A DNA stretch of 64,000 bases from an uncultured Shewanella sp. (lineage in GTDB: Bacteria; Pseudomonadota; Gammaproteobacteria; Enterobacterales; Shewanellaceae), in assembly GCF_947491715.1 (NCBI RefSeq), contig NZ_CANLKR010000021.1, positions 38,675 through 102,674 of the forward strand. Direction: 5' to 3'. The notes beneath the pieces are model-generated. The model saw only the letters and a program-made list of their open reading frames with translations, made no database searches and was not told the origin of the DNA. A program made the translations under genes and the position numbers. Positions 10,185-20,356 of the stretch are shown here, piece by piece. Position 1 is the stretch's first letter. Each line of letters opens with the position of its first letter.

Positions 10185-10289
10185 TTAGGTCTGTCGATTT
10201 AGCGTACGCTGCCCCCGCTGTGACTTGAGAGCCACGACGGTAATAATCACAATAATGAGCTTGGCAGCTAAATGACGCATCGTTAACAT
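10185..10289 (-). CDS. ilvL: ilv operon leader peptide
   Basis: A 34-aa frame beginning MLTMRHLAAK and running into LIIVIITVVAL, dense in Ile, Val and Leu codons with Thr, as expected for a leader sensing charged branched-chain tRNAs. An AGGAA site lies just upstream of the first ATG; a second in-frame ATG follows three codons later. It ends RTLNRQT and is followed by the attenuator hairpin. The remaining 283 nt up to ilvC hold no gene I can see; the operon promoter must lie there, but I found no convincing -35/-10 pair. Confidence 0.9.
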   Translation of the reverse strand: MLTMRHLAAKLIIVIITVVALKSQRGQRTLNRQT

Positions 10290-10572
10290 GTTTCCTGATC
10301 AGTTTGTTTGCATAAATTTGGTTAATTCGATCTTACTTTGTATTCACTACAAGATAAAAGCGATACCTAAGGTTTACCACAAAGCCAAAAAGAAAGACAA
10401 TAAAAAAATTGTATCATTCGTTGTCTTCTTAACTAATGCTCGTTTAATAGCATTAAGCAAATGAAAGGACAACATACTGCTCACTTCCATATTGCAACTA
10501 TTCTACATCCCTTAGGATTGGTACTTGCACTCAAATCAGGCAACATACACCACATTAAGTGCAAACCATCAC

Positions 10573-12054
10573 TTAAGCTTCTTCTACAATTCTTTTCATT
10601 TCAGTCATATAGCCGCGTAGTTTAGCTCCAACCTGCTCTACTGATGTATTGCGGATCGCTTGGTTAACTTCAATTAAACGCACATTATCAACACCGTTGT
10701 TAGTATCACTAAGGCCTGCGCCTAATAGCTCAGACGACATTGCATTAACGTAATCGCGTAGCATAGGCACAGCCGCATGATTGAATAAATAACACCCGTA
10801 CTCAGCCGTATCAGAAATAACAACGTTCATTTCATATAAACGCTTACGCGCAATCGTATTCGCAATTAATGGCGTTTCATGAAGTGATTCATAATAAGCA
10901 GACTCTTCAATAATGCCCGCAGCGACCATAGTATCGAAAGCAAGCTCTACGCCCGCTTTGATCATTGCTACAAGGAAAATACCTTTATCGAAATACGCTT
11001 GCTCATCAATATTTTCCTCTGAATCAGGCGCATTTTCAAAGGCTGTTTCATTGGTTTCATTACGCCATTTTAGCAAGTTAGCATCATCATTCGCCCAATC
11101 TTCCATCATGGTTTTAGAGAACTCTCCGCCAATGATGTCATCCATGTGTTTTTCAAATAATGGCTTAAGGATCACTTTGAGCTCTTCAGCGGTATCAAAT
11201 GCTTTGATTTTTGCAGGATTTGACAGCCTATCCATCATGTGAGTGATACCACCATGCTTCAATGCTTCGGTCGTCGTTTCCCAGCCTTGTTGAATGAGTT
11301 TTGCGGCATAACCAGGTTCAACACCATCGGCAACCATTTTCTCATAACCTAAAATCGCACCCGTTTGTAGCATGCCACATAAAATGGTTTGCTCCCCCAT
11401 CAAGTCTGACTTCACTTCCGCAATAAAAGACGAGTGCAACACGCCCGCTCTGTCACCGCCCGTAGCACTGGCATACGCTTTTGCGATATCAAAACCATCA
11501 CCATTAGGATCATTTTCAGGGTGAACAGCAATCAGAGTCGGCACACCAAATCCACGCTTATACTCTTCGCGTACTTCGGTACCAGGGCACTTAGGGGCAA
11601 CCATAATTACCGTTAAGTCAGGGCGAATTTGCATGCCTTCTTCAACAATATTAAAACCATGAGAATAAGCAAGCGTCGCATTCTGCTTCATCAATGGCAT
11701 AACAGAATTAACCGCATCTGTGTGCTGCTTATCAGGTGTTAAGTTAAGCACTAAATCCGCCGCTGGAATTAAGTCTTCTATGGTCCCTACACGGAAACCA
11801 TTACCTGTGGCCATTTGATATGAGGCTCGCTTTTCACTGATAGCTTGTTGACGTAGTGCAAATGAGATATTCAAACCAGAATCACGCATATTTAAACCTT
11901 GGTTTAAACCTTGAGCGCCGCAACCTAATATGACGATGTTCCAGTCTTTGATATAATCACAACCTTCACTGAACTCACTACGATCCATGAAGCGGCACTG
12001 GGCCAGCTGTTCTAATTGTTGACGTAAGCTCAGAGAATTAAAATAGTTAGCCAT
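10573..12054 (-). CDS. ilvC: Ketol-acid reductoisomerase, class II (long form)
   Basis: NADPH- and Mg-dependent isomerisation and reduction of acetolactate/acetohydroxybutyrate, the second common step of valine and isoleucine synthesis. The 493 aa match the long class II enzymes of enteric bacteria. Rossmann motif [11 protein letters not shown] is near residue 45, and metal-binding regions [18 protein letters not shown] and the duplicated C-terminal knotted domain are present. Transcribed divergently from ilvY, which should activate it when the substrate accumulates. Confidence 0.97.
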   Translation of the reverse strand: MANYFNSLSLRQQLEQLAQCRFMDRSEFSEGCDYIKDWNIVILGCGAQGLNQGLNMRDSGLNISFALRQQAISEKRASYQMATGNGFRVGTIEDLIPAADLVLNLTPDKQHTDAVNSVMPLMKQNATLAYSHGFNIVEEGMQIRPDLTVIMVAPKCPGTEVREEYKRGFGVPTLIAVHPENDPNGDGFDIAKAYASATGGDRAGVLHSSFIAEVKSDLMGEQTILCGMLQTGAILGYEKMVADGVEPGYAAKLIQQGWETTTEALKHGGITHMMDRLSNPAKIKAFDTAEELKVILKPLFEKHMDDIIGGEFSKTMMEDWANDDANLLKWRNETNETAFENAPDSEENIDEQAYFDKGIFLVAMIKAGVELAFDTMVAAGIIEESAYYESLHETPLIANTIARKRLYEMNVVISDTAEYGCYLFNHAAVPMLRDYVNAMSSELLGAGLSDTNNGVDNVRLIEVNQAIRNTSVEQVGAKLRGYMTEMKRIVEEA

Positions 12055-12132
12055 CTGTATACCACCCCATTAAAGGACTAAGGAAATCGATTGGCTCTCT
12101 TTAAGCCAAATCGCGATTGACGTCACTATAAC

Positions 12133-12190
12133 GCAAGCTTTTCATTGCTTAAAATGATATATTCGAAACACTGTATTGCATTTTTTGCAA
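12133..12190. promoter_or_regulatory. Probable IlvY operators in the ilvC-ilvY intergenic region
   Basis: TTGCA-N5-TGCAA lies at 12176-12190, a LysR-type T-N11-A dyad, and a weaker GCAA-N8-TTGC dyad at 12133-12148. Two such sites between divergent ilvY and ilvC fit the tandem-operator arrangement known for IlvY in E. coli. The assignment is by position and symmetry; I did not match it to a measured site. Confidence 0.6.
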
Positions 12191-12257
12191 CATGGTGTGA
12201 TGTTTTATATTGGTAAATATAAAGTTAAAAAATGCGCTTCATTCAAGGTTAAATGTT

Positions 12258-13130
12258 ATGGATATTCGTACCATCAAACTCTATCTCCATCTTTGTGATA
12301 GCTTACATTTCACAAAAACCGCTCAAGCTATGCATGTGAGTCCTTCGACGTTAAGCCGAACCATGCAACGATTAGAAGAAGAAGTCGGAGCCCAATTATT
12401 CAGGCGAGATAATCGCAGCGTCTCACTCACCAATGCTGGTATTGAATATCGCCACTTTGCTGAGCAAACCTTGAATAATTGGGGAAAATTGAAAACAAAA
12501 ATCGATCCAAAACAAGATTTACTAAGAGGAAGGTTGAACTTATTCTGTTCAGTTACAGCCGCTTACAGTCACTTACCTGGTTTACTTGACCGATTTAGGC
12601 GAGAACACCCCTTGGTTGAAATAGCATTGACTACAGGCGATGCGGCTAACGCTATCCATGAAGTCAGCCAAAACCGAACCGATATCGCCATTACCGCTTT
12701 ACCGGAGCCTTTTCCTGAAAGCTTACATTTCGCCAAAATTGATAATATTCCTCTAACCATCATCGCTCCGACAATCCGTTGTAAAGTACAAGAATTACTC
12801 AATGAATCCTATCTTCCATGGGACAGATTACCTTTTATCGTGCCAGAACATGGGCCCGGTCGTATTCGCATCGATAATTGGTTCAGGAAGTTGGGACTCA
12901 TACCGAATATTTACGCTCAAGTATCGGGTCATGAAGCAATCGCCTCTATGGTGGCGCTGGGTTGCGGCGTAAGCATTACCCCTGAAGTAGTAATAAAAAA
13001 TAGCCCTGTTCGTGATAGGATCCAGCTCCTTCCTTCACCCATCCCTATTGCACCTTTCGAATTAGGCTGTTGCTGTAAAATAAAACGCCAAAGTGATCCC
13101 GTCATCAGTGCATTTTTAAAAACAATTTAA
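12258..13130 (+). CDS. ilvY: LysR-family activator of ilvC
   Basis: A 290-aa LysR-type regulator. The N-terminal winged helix (FTKTAQAMHVSPSTLSRT) is followed by the inducer-binding domain; FCSVTAAYSHLPGLLDRFR and TTGDAAN match E. coli IlvY closely. The start at MDIRTIKLYLHL is chosen over an upstream in-frame start because it fits the family and AAGG lies ahead. It binds acetolactate/acetohydroxybutyrate and activates ilvC, while repressing itself. The 277 bp after it are AT-rich with no gene visible. Confidence 0.94.
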   Translation: MDIRTIKLYLHLCDSLHFTKTAQAMHVSPSTLSRTMQRLEEEVGAQLFRRDNRSVSLTNAGIEYRHFAEQTLNNWGKLKTKIDPKQDLLRGRLNLFCSVTAAYSHLPGLLDRFRREHPLVEIALTTGDAANAIHEVSQNRTDIAITALPEPFPESLHFAKIDNIPLTIIAPTIRCKVQELLNESYLPWDRLPFIVPEHGPGRIRIDNWFRKLGLIPNIYAQVSGHEAIASMVALGCGVSITPEVVIKNSPVRDRIQLLPSPIPIAPFELGCCCKIKRQSDPVISAFLKTI

Positions 13131-13407
13131 GTTTACACTTAATAAACATACCAGCAGTTTATATATAATCAGTCAACTTAATACTCTAAATAAGCGCAAG
13201 ACAAAAACAATTTATCTTCAATTACACGTACTCAGCCTAATTAACTTATTAAGGTTAATTAATGTGTATCTCATTAATAATTAATTTGTTTTTAATATCA
13301 ACGGCCTTATATATACAACCAATGTCTACTATCGATTTGATTTTAAATGGCAATAGGAGAAAAGCTGATTTACACTTTACCATCAAATTATATACCTTTG
13401 AAAAAAC

Positions 13408-13587
13408 ATGACTCCCGTAAAAACGCCTTTGCTCAAACTCTCTTTTTTGTGTTTATTATTAACAGCCCCCTTTTTAGATGCAACGACCTACTGGGGGATC
13501 CCATTATGGGCATGGGGCTCACTTGTACTCAGCATAGTTTATGCACTCATACTCTTTATCGCTCTTGAAAAAGAATGGGATGAGTAA
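13408..13587 (+). CDS. 59-aa membrane protein, probable companion of the downstream symporter
   Basis: A short frame beginning MTPVKTPLLKLSFLCLLL, with two hydrophobic segments (about 9-23 and 33-53) around YWGIPLWAW and an acidic tail ending ALEKEWDE. Small two-helix proteins of this shape are often encoded just before sodium:solute symporters. The gene lies about 85 bp ahead of one, on the same strand. No strong ribosome site is visible (A-rich AAAAAAC before the ATG). The pairing is inferred from context. Confidence 0.65.
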   Translation: MTPVKTPLLKLSFLCLLLTAPFLDATTYWGIPLWAWGSLVLSIVYALILFIALEKEWDE

Positions 13588-13670
13588 AACCCTTATCATT
13601 TATAACTCATTAAAAATAAATAATTAATAATAAATAAACGAGCCGTTTTCTTAACCTCAAATTAAATAGA

Positions 13671-15149
13671 GTGATGACCGTCATGATGAATAATGCCTTA
13701 CTCAATTATCCTAGTATGATATTTCTTGTTCTCTATTTAGTTTCATTGATTGGCGTGGGTATTTTAGGCAAGCAAAAAAGCAAAGAAAATACACTTAACG
13801 ATTTCTATTTAGGCGGAAAAAGTTTTGGCGTCGGCATTTTATTTTTAACCTTATACGCCACTCAATACAGTGGTAATAATCTGATCGGATTTGCCGGATC
13901 AGCTTATCGAAATGGTTGGTTTTTCTTGGTCGGCATGACGTTAATGCTGTCCGTCATTGGCGGTTATATGCTTTATGCCCCCAAGTTATTTCGTCTATCA
14001 CAAAAAAACGATTTCATCACGGTCGGTGATTTCATTACTTTTCGTTATCAAAGCAAATGCCTAACGACTATTGTAGTTATTATTTGCTTAACGGTGTTGG
14101 CGGGATACATACTCAGTAACCTAAAAGCCATTGGTTATATTATGGATTATGCTACCGGAGGGCAAATTAGCTTTGCCCAAGGGATCCTCTCCATGGCACT
14201 GATCATGGTGATCTATGAAACCTTAGGAGGCATGCGCTCTGTCGCTTGGACCGATGCCATCCAAGGTATTCTGCTTTTAGTCACCATTTTAATTATTTTT
14301 ACGGTGATCTGGACACAATATGGCTCAGTGCTCGATAATCAAACAGTATTAGAAAGTACAAAAAAACAATTCTTTAAAACACCGACAATGACAGATATAA
14401 AGAGTTGGGTCGGCACATTAATCATGGTGTGTTTCGGGGCGGCGGTCTACCCTCAGGCCATACAGCGCATTTATGCCGCAAAAAGCAAAAAAACCCTACA
14501 ACGTTCTTTACAGTTAATGTTAGTCATGCCATTTCTCACCACACTCCCTATCATCATCATTGCCATAATCGGCGCCGCTCATTTTCCTGACTTAGATAAA
14601 GTCACTTCCGATGAAATAATTTTACTCATGCTCTCCAAACTCAATCACATTGCAGGCATGCAATACATCATCACCTTATTCGTCGCCGCCGCCATTGCCG
14701 CCATTATGTCTACTGTGGACTCGGCTATGCTCGCCATTGCTTCTTTATTTACACAAGACATTTACCAAGCCTATCGCCCAAAAACGAGCCAAAGAAAATT
14801 AATTTATATGGGGAAGATTTTTACTTGGGTACTAATAGCCATTATGGCAGGCTTGGCCATTTACCTCCCCGTTACCCTTTGGTGGTTAATTCAATTAAAA
14901 CTTGAAATTCTTTGTCAAATAGCCCCCGCGGTCATGCTTGGATTGCATCTGAAACAACTTAAAGCCAGCTCAGTACTTTATGGTCTAACAGTAGGAGTCA
15001 GCTTCACGCTGATGTATATGTTTACCCCTTCATTGAACCAGCCATTTGGGTTACCCGCAGGAGTGGTTGGCCTCTTGCTCAATACCCTAGTGGTTAATTT
15101 ACATCATAAGTTTATTCATCGTTACCGAATGGAAAAAGAGCAAACCTAA
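13671..15149 (+). CDS. Sodium:solute symporter (SSS family)
   Basis: A 492-aa inner-membrane transporter with about 13 predicted helices. LNDFYLGGKSFGVG, the unwound-helix region YATQYSGNNLIGFAG and the ion-site region AAAIAAIMSTVDSAML are hallmarks of the SSS fold. Substrate unknown; pantothenate, amino acid or organic acid carriers would all fit. The longest frame starts with GTG; an ATG follows directly and two more ATGs follow within 15 bases, so the exact start is open. Confidence 0.88.
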   Translation: MMTVMMNNALLNYPSMIFLVLYLVSLIGVGILGKQKSKENTLNDFYLGGKSFGVGILFLTLYATQYSGNNLIGFAGSAYRNGWFFLVGMTLMLSVIGGYMLYAPKLFRLSQKNDFITVGDFITFRYQSKCLTTIVVIICLTVLAGYILSNLKAIGYIMDYATGGQISFAQGILSMALIMVIYETLGGMRSVAWTDAIQGILLLVTILIIFTVIWTQYGSVLDNQTVLESTKKQFFKTPTMTDIKSWVGTLIMVCFGAAVYPQAIQRIYAAKSKKTLQRSLQLMLVMPFLTTLPIIIIAIIGAAHFPDLDKVTSDEIILLMLSKLNHIAGMQYIITLFVAAAIAAIMSTVDSAMLAIASLFTQDIYQAYRPKTSQRKLIYMGKIFTWVLIAIMAGLAIYLPVTLWWLIQLKLEILCQIAPAVMLGLHLKQLKASSVLYGLTVGVSFTLMYMFTPSLNQPFGLPAGVVGLLLNTLVVNLHHKFIHRYRMEKEQT

Positions 15150-15209
15150 ACAAAATTTTCAAATATCAAACTATACTGCTAAAGACATTGAATTAAATAA
15201 TGATGATTA

Positions 15210-16190
15210 ATGCGATCATTTTTTAAAAATAAATTACTGCTTTTGGCAAGCACTTTACTCCTCTTTATTATTGGATATTACAGTTCTGGTTATTTTTTTA
15301 TCTATAATAACGATGCTTATATTAGTGCCAATGTCGTCAAAATCACGCCAAGTGTGTCAGGCTTAATTACCCAAGTACACATTAAAGATAACCAAGAAGT
15401 CAAAAAAGGAGACTTATTGGTTACATTAGATCAAGAGCCCTTCAATATAGCCCTTGAAAATGCCCAAGCACTCGTATCTCAAGCCGTTGCCCAGCAAAAT
15501 TTACTCAGTACACAACTTAAAGAGGCACAGGCCGAGATCGAAATTAGCCAAGCTCAGGCCAACTTTTCCAAACTCGAATTTGAACGCTATCAGATCCTTC
15601 AAAAAAAGAATTCCGTTTCTAAAAACGATCTCGACTCAAAACAAGAAGAATACAACATTGCCATCGCCACACTTGAAAAATCGCAGCTCACTTACCAAGA
15701 TTTATTAAAAAGAACCCCACTAGAGCAAGCCCTTGTTCAACAACAGCAAGCTGCTTTAAGACAAGCTAAGTACAATCTTAGAATGAGCAAATTATATGCA
15801 CCTTCCGATGGATATATCAACCACTTGAAAATCTATGCTGGCGACTATGCGAATCAAGCCACTCCTCTTTTCGGTTTTATTGCCAAAGGCAGTGAACACA
15901 TTATTGCCAATATCAAAGAAAGTAACTTAGTCTCACTTAAACAAGGCACGCTTGTTTGGGTGTACCTATCCAATAATCCATGGAAACTGTATCGAGGACA
16001 AATCACCAGCCTTGGTCGAGGTGTTTCTCGCAGTAGCACAGTGCCCGATCCATCTTTACCGTATGTGGAACCCATCACTAATTGGATCCGCTATGAATAT
16101 CGAATCCCCGTCCGTATAGAGCTCATTAGTTTCCCACATAACAAGCGTCTTCCCGTAGGAATTGATGCCAGAGTGATCATCTTTCAATGA
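15210..16190 (+). CDS. HlyD/EmrA-type membrane fusion protein
   Basis: A 326-aa periplasmic adaptor: one N-terminal transmembrane helix (about 8-30), a barrel-sandwich (lipoyl-like) half-motif ITPSVSGLITQVHIKDNQEV, a long coiled-coil hairpin rich in Gln/Ala (about 85-190), the second half-motif LYAPSDGYINHLKIYAGDY, and a C-terminal beta-barrel. It should link the inner-membrane FUSC partner encoded just downstream to an outer-membrane channel. Of the AaeA type rather than the RND type, judging by the partner. Confidence 0.87.
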   Translation: MRSFFKNKLLLLASTLLLFIIGYYSSGYFFIYNNDAYISANVVKITPSVSGLITQVHIKDNQEVKKGDLLVTLDQEPFNIALENAQALVSQAVAQQNLLSTQLKEAQAEIEISQAQANFSKLEFERYQILQKKNSVSKNDLDSKQEEYNIAIATLEKSQLTYQDLLKRTPLEQALVQQQQAALRQAKYNLRMSKLYAPSDGYINHLKIYAGDYANQATPLFGFIAKGSEHIIANIKESNLVSLKQGTLVWVYLSNNPWKLYRGQITSLGRGVSRSSTVPDPSLPYVEPITNWIRYEYRIPVRIELISFPHNKRLPVGIDARVIIFQ

Positions 16191-16213
16191 GGAACCTTTA
16201 ATATGAGCTACCC

Positions 16214-18574
16214 ATGCAAATCATTTCACAAATAAAAAAAGATCTTGAACAACAGATCAAGGATTTCTCTCTCCATTCTCCTCAAACACGGCTGGCTTTA
16301 CAATCCAGTTTTGCTGTGATTGTTGCGGTTTTCTTAAGTGTATTATTACAAACACAAGAGCCCTACTGGGCTGGTATTTCAGCTTTTATATCAACTCAAC
16401 CTACAGTAGGAAATACCCTTTCGAAAAGTTTAGAAAGAATGATTGGTACCCTCATTGGCGCAATTACCGCGCTCATCATAGTGTCACTGTTTATTACACA
16501 ACCTATTATTTTTTCAATCAGTCTTTTTTTGCTCGCCTTTATTGGCATTTATTTCACTGCAACCATTGAAAACAAAACCTATACATGGATGTTCTTTTAC
16601 ATCACAGGGATCATGGTACTTTTAGCGGGGTTAAACAACCCAACACCTGAAAACTTCATTAATATGGCTTTTTTTCGCAGTTTAGAAATCATTATTGGTG
16701 TATTCAGTAGTTGTGTAATTAGTCTGTTTTTGACTAATCAATATGCCCATAAACAGTTAACACAATCACTAATAGAACTGCTGACATTAATGATCAGTTT
16801 AAATGAAACCAACAAAGACTATATTACACAGACTGTTCAGCAAAGAAAAAAAGAAATACAACAAAAGGTTGAATCTATTCTAGAAGCAATAAGGCATCAT
16901 CAAATAAAACAAGATCAATTACTGCTCTTTGCACAACATGAGATGAAATCTAAAATAAAACACGCGCAACAAGTGGACTTGATTACCAGCATGAGAGATA
17001 TCATTTCTCTACTCATGAATATTACCCATCACCATTACCTCAATGACTCTTTAGAAAAAATATTATCCCGCAACCATAATCACCAGACTCAGAAAATTCT
17101 ATTTCAATTTCAAGATGAACTTTCAGCCATACTGAAAAACATTAAAACCACATTAGAGAATGAACAAGATATCTCTCATGTCGATAAGATGAAAAAAAAA
17201 CAGCTTCATCAAAGCATAATTAAGATAGATAATAGTCTCAACGATCTCGACAACCAATTATTTAATGAACAAAATATGCATCGATCAAACGATCAGATAA
17301 AAAAACAGCACGACACTGATTGTCAACTCACCCGCTATGATTGGCTTCATTCATTAAAATCAATTCAAAACGAAGCCAAACAACTCATCTTTAACCTTGA
17401 TAGGGATAAACTAAAAACAGACAACCCCCTTCATTTCAATCACCCTAAAAAAAATTATTTTCATTACGACACCTATTACTTTAAACATGCTCTCATAGGT
17501 GCAACGGCCATTTTATTTGTTCCTTTTATATGGCTCTATTTTAATTTACCCGGATATTACCAAATAGCGGTATCCATAGCTGTTTGTTTTAATTTATCCA
17601 GTGAAACTTCCCGCAATAAAGGTATATTAAGAGTCTTAGGCTGTCTTATCGGTAGTCTGCTAGCAATTTTTATACTTACCCTAAGCATCGACAACTTCAC
17701 ATTCATATTAAGTCTGTTATTTTTTGTGACTTTCTATTTTGGACTCATACATTTCTCAAACACTAAATCTATGAGCCTTGGCACACAAGCAAGTGTTGTT
17801 TTTATCATAGGCATAGTCAACCAATTAACACCTATTACTTCGCTTGCTATCCCTATTGAAAGGTTAAGTGGTATTTTTCTAGGTGTGTTAAGTGTCATTA
17901 TTTTCCAAGCGTTATTTTGGCCTTACCAACAACAAGATAAAATAAAGCACAGCTACACTTCATTACTCACCCACTTTAATCAATATTTAGAGGCCATTTT
18001 CTCAAATGTAAACACATCACAGTCCATCGGATTATGGGACACTAAAGGCCAATATAGCCTTTACCATTTGAAACAACATCTGATTAATTTTATGAACTTA
18101 GAAAATGAAAACAATCAAGATAGAGCATTAAGGATCATGACTAACACCCAAACACCATTACGTTTTTACTACAGTATTTTTCATTTTTTAATGATAACAA
18201 AAGATCGCCGCTACACCCCATTTTTTAACGATCAAGATAACCATAAAAAAAATTTGATAAAGAAAGTCTTTGTGTTATTAGCAGCGCCTATCAATATTGA
18301 TTCTCCACAAAAAAACACATTAGAATACAATGAGATTGAAACCCAATTAAAAAATTATTTATACCTTCTACATACTTCAAGACGTAACCCTACACAACCC
18401 CTTTCAATTTCACCTATAGAAGCCAATGCTTTTTACTTGTCTCTGCTTAATCTGTGTCGTTACAAACATAAATTGATAGAAGAAAACAATCTCATCAAAC
18501 AGCATGAGCAAACGCTAAGTCAATCTGATAACTCGCTAAAATCTAGGTCAAAACAAACAGAGCCGACAAAATAA
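16214..18574 (+). CDS. FUSC-family inner membrane efflux protein
   Basis: A 786-aa protein of the fusaric acid resistance/aromatic acid exporter group. The N-terminal membrane block (about 20-170, with YWAGISAFISTQPTVG and a Leu/Ile-rich run) and a second block (about 420-560, YYQIAVSIAVCFNLSS) flank a long hydrophilic, helical, Gln/Lys-rich region; the last 200 residues are cytoplasmic. It begins 23 nt after the HlyD gene, so the two form an AaeAB-like pair. Substrate unknown. The unusually AT-rich codons fit the accessory character of this stretch. Confidence 0.83.
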   Translation: MQIISQIKKDLEQQIKDFSLHSPQTRLALQSSFAVIVAVFLSVLLQTQEPYWAGISAFISTQPTVGNTLSKSLERMIGTLIGAITALIIVSLFITQPIIFSISLFLLAFIGIYFTATIENKTYTWMFFYITGIMVLLAGLNNPTPENFINMAFFRSLEIIIGVFSSCVISLFLTNQYAHKQLTQSLIELLTLMISLNETNKDYITQTVQQRKKEIQQKVESILEAIRHHQIKQDQLLLFAQHEMKSKIKHAQQVDLITSMRDIISLLMNITHHHYLNDSLEKILSRNHNHQTQKILFQFQDELSAILKNIKTTLENEQDISHVDKMKKKQLHQSIIKIDNSLNDLDNQLFNEQNMHRSNDQIKKQHDTDCQLTRYDWLHSLKSIQNEAKQLIFNLDRDKLKTDNPLHFNHPKKNYFHYDTYYFKHALIGATAILFVPFIWLYFNLPGYYQIAVSIAVCFNLSSETSRNKGILRVLGCLIGSLLAIFILTLSIDNFTFILSLLFFVTFYFGLIHFSNTKSMSLGTQASVVFIIGIVNQLTPITSLAIPIERLSGIFLGVLSVIIFQALFWPYQQQDKIKHSYTSLLTHFNQYLEAIFSNVNTSQSIGLWDTKGQYSLYHLKQHLINFMNLENENNQDRALRIMTNTQTPLRFYYSIFHFLMITKDRRYTPFFNDQDNHKKNLIKKVFVLLAAPINIDSPQKNTLEYNEIETQLKNYLYLLHTSRRNPTQPLSISPIEANAFYLSLLNLCRYKHKLIEENNLIKQHEQTLSQSDNSLKSRSKQTEPTK

Positions 18575-18674
18575 AAAACACAATAAATAGACCCTCTTCA
18601 AATTTAGAACCTTTACAATGCGTAGGCATCTTTTTAACCCGTTTTTGCTGCTTACTCCCAGTGAATAACTTCAT
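18543..18674 (-). CDS. Possible 43-aa single-helix membrane protein
   Basis: A short frame with a good GAGAGG ribosome site five bases before its ATG. The protein starts MKLFTGSKQQKRVKKMP (strongly basic) and ends with one hydrophobic helix (GLFIVFFILSALFVLT), an N-in topology. Its last 32 bases overlap the 3' end of the FUSC gene in antisense. I do not recognise the family; expression is unproven, but the ribosome site and the charge pattern argue against chance. Confidence 0.4.
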   Translation of the reverse strand: MKLFTGSKQQKRVKKMPTHCKGSKFEEGLFIVFFILSALFVLT

Positions 18675-18779
18675 ACTGACCTCTCATCAGGTTCAAAATC
18701 CGCTTTCTATATCATAATCAATAATGACTATTGATTCACTTCAATCACTTTTTATTCTGTCACAAAATGTGTGTCTAGT

Positions 18780-19631
18780 TTAAGGTCGACCGACTCCAGA
18801 ATATGGAACATCAACAGTGTATATTGCACCAGTTAGCATGGATTTAGCGTCGTCAGGATCAAAGGTCTTTGTCGTCATAATAAATAAGGTTTTTCGATCA
18901 ATGCCTCCTAATACACAAGCCAAAGGATGCACTGCATCAGGCAAACTAATGTTATCCAAATACTCACCTTGTGCACTGATCCGATAAACTAAACAAGACT
19001 GACTACACGCCACCCAAATAGCCCCTTGCTCATCAAGGCATATACCATCAGGACAACTGCCATTAGGAAAATGTGCCACTTGCCATTTATGAGATAATTG
19101 TCCCTTGTCATCTAAATTAAAGGCACTTAAACAATCTGAAAAGGTTTCCGCTACAAATAAAGTACTGCCGTCAGGGCTTATCGCCATTCCATTTGCCGTG
19201 CCGATTTCAGCCACCGCTGTAGTGCAATGTCCGTCTTGATTAAGGTGCTTAATGTTACCAGCACTAGGTGCCTCTCCTTGCATATAATTAAAACTGATAT
19301 TACCAATGAAAGCATGGCCTCTTCCATCAATAATCATATCATTACTGACAAAGCTCTCGTCATCATGTAAATCAGCCCAGCAATAAAATCGCTTATCATC
19401 AATTTTTAGCACTTTATGTTCAAACACGGATACCGCACAAAAATCACCATTAGGCATCCAACCAATACCTGATAATACTCCATCATAGCGTGCTATCAAT
19501 CTCAGATTGTAATGACGGTCTAACACATGAATTTCCCCTAAAAACACATCAGTAAACCACAATTCACCTTCGTGCCAACGGGGAGATTCAGGGTAACACA
19601 AACCATTAGCCACACACTTGACTTGCGCCAT
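18780..19631 (-). CDS. SMP-30/gluconolactonase-family protein
   Basis: A six-bladed beta-propeller of about 283 aa. CYPESPRWHEGELWFTDV provides the metal-binding Glu near the N-terminus; NDMIIDGRGHAFIGN and PDGICLDEQGAIWVA supply the Asn and Asp that coordinate the divalent cation in this family. Members hydrolyse sugar lactones or related esters; the substrate here is unknown. A GTG start eight codons upstream is possible, but the ATG with GGGGGA ahead is preferred. Confidence 0.84.
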   Translation of the reverse strand: MAQVKCVANGLCYPESPRWHEGELWFTDVFLGEIHVLDRHYNLRLIARYDGVLSGIGWMPNGDFCAVSVFEHKVLKIDDKRFYCWADLHDDESFVSNDMIIDGRGHAFIGNISFNYMQGEAPSAGNIKHLNQDGHCTTAVAEIGTANGMAISPDGSTLFVAETFSDCLSAFNLDDKGQLSHKWQVAHFPNGSCPDGICLDEQGAIWVACSQSCLVYRISAQGEYLDNISLPDAVHPLACVLGGIDRKTLFIMTTKTFDPDDAKSMLTGAIYTVDVPYSGVGRP

Positions 19632-19801
19632 AAGAGAGTCCCCCACACTCCACACGATATATTAAGCATAGCTCAAGACAACAAAAATAATAAAAACACT
19701 TATTAATCAATAGATAAAAACCTATCAGTATGATAAAAAGAATGAAACGAGTGCTATTTAATCATCAGCAATCAAGGGTGTTAATAAAAAGGTGAAATCA
19801 C

Positions 19802-20356
19802 ATGAAGTTAATTGGGGAAAAAATCACGCTCAAGCAATATGATGAAAGCGACTGGCCATTAGCATTACATCTCTCAACGGATCCAATGTTGATGAAACAT
19901 GTGTACGACCCTTTTACAGAAGCAGAGGCGAGAGCCCGTTTTGAAAGCAAACTTTTACCTTGGAATGAAAACAGTGAACATTGGTTGTCTTTGAGTATAA
20001 ATCATAATAAAACAGGTGAAAAACTGGGAAGCATAGGTCTAAAAATCACTAACCCAGATGCCTCTATCGCCGAAATAGGCTTTATGCTCAAAGCCACAGC
20101 TCAAGGGAAAGGCTATGGTTTAGAAGCGCTTTTCCTCATGCGCGATCATGCCTTTAATCGCTTAAAACTGAATAAACTTAGCGCAACCTGCGCCGTTAAC
20201 AATATAGACTCTTATAAAATGCTAGAAAAAGCAGGCTTTATACGAGAAGGGCATTTAAAGCAAAACGCCATCATTGGCGGCCAATATGTTGATGACTATT
20301 TATATGGACTCTGCTCTACTGATTTGAGCCTAAATCAGGTAGAAACAAATCAGTAA
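19802..20356 (+). CDS. GNAT-family N-acetyltransferase (RimJ/RimL-like)
   Basis: A 184-aa acetyl-CoA-dependent transferase. The N-terminal MKLIGEKITLKQYDESDW is typical of the RimJ/RimL group, IAEIGFMLKATAQGKGYGLEAL contains the acetyl-CoA pyrophosphate loop, and NNIDSYKMLEKAGFIREG is the classic C-terminal signature. AAAGGTG precedes the ATG. The acceptor substrate (protein N-terminus or small molecule) cannot be told from sequence. Confidence 0.88.
   Translation: MKLIGEKITLKQYDESDWPLALHLSTDPMLMKHVYDPFTEAEARARFESKLLPWNENSEHWLSLSINHNKTGEKLGSIGLKITNPDASIAEIGFMLKATAQGKGYGLEALFLMRDHAFNRLKLNKLSATCAVNNIDSYKMLEKAGFIREGHLKQNAIIGGQYVDDYLYGLCSTDLSLNQVETNQ

Noticed and set aside
10490..10572. TTGCACT/AGTGCAA repeat downstream of ilvC as a terminator
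   Set aside because: The loop is about 28 nt and there is no T-run.
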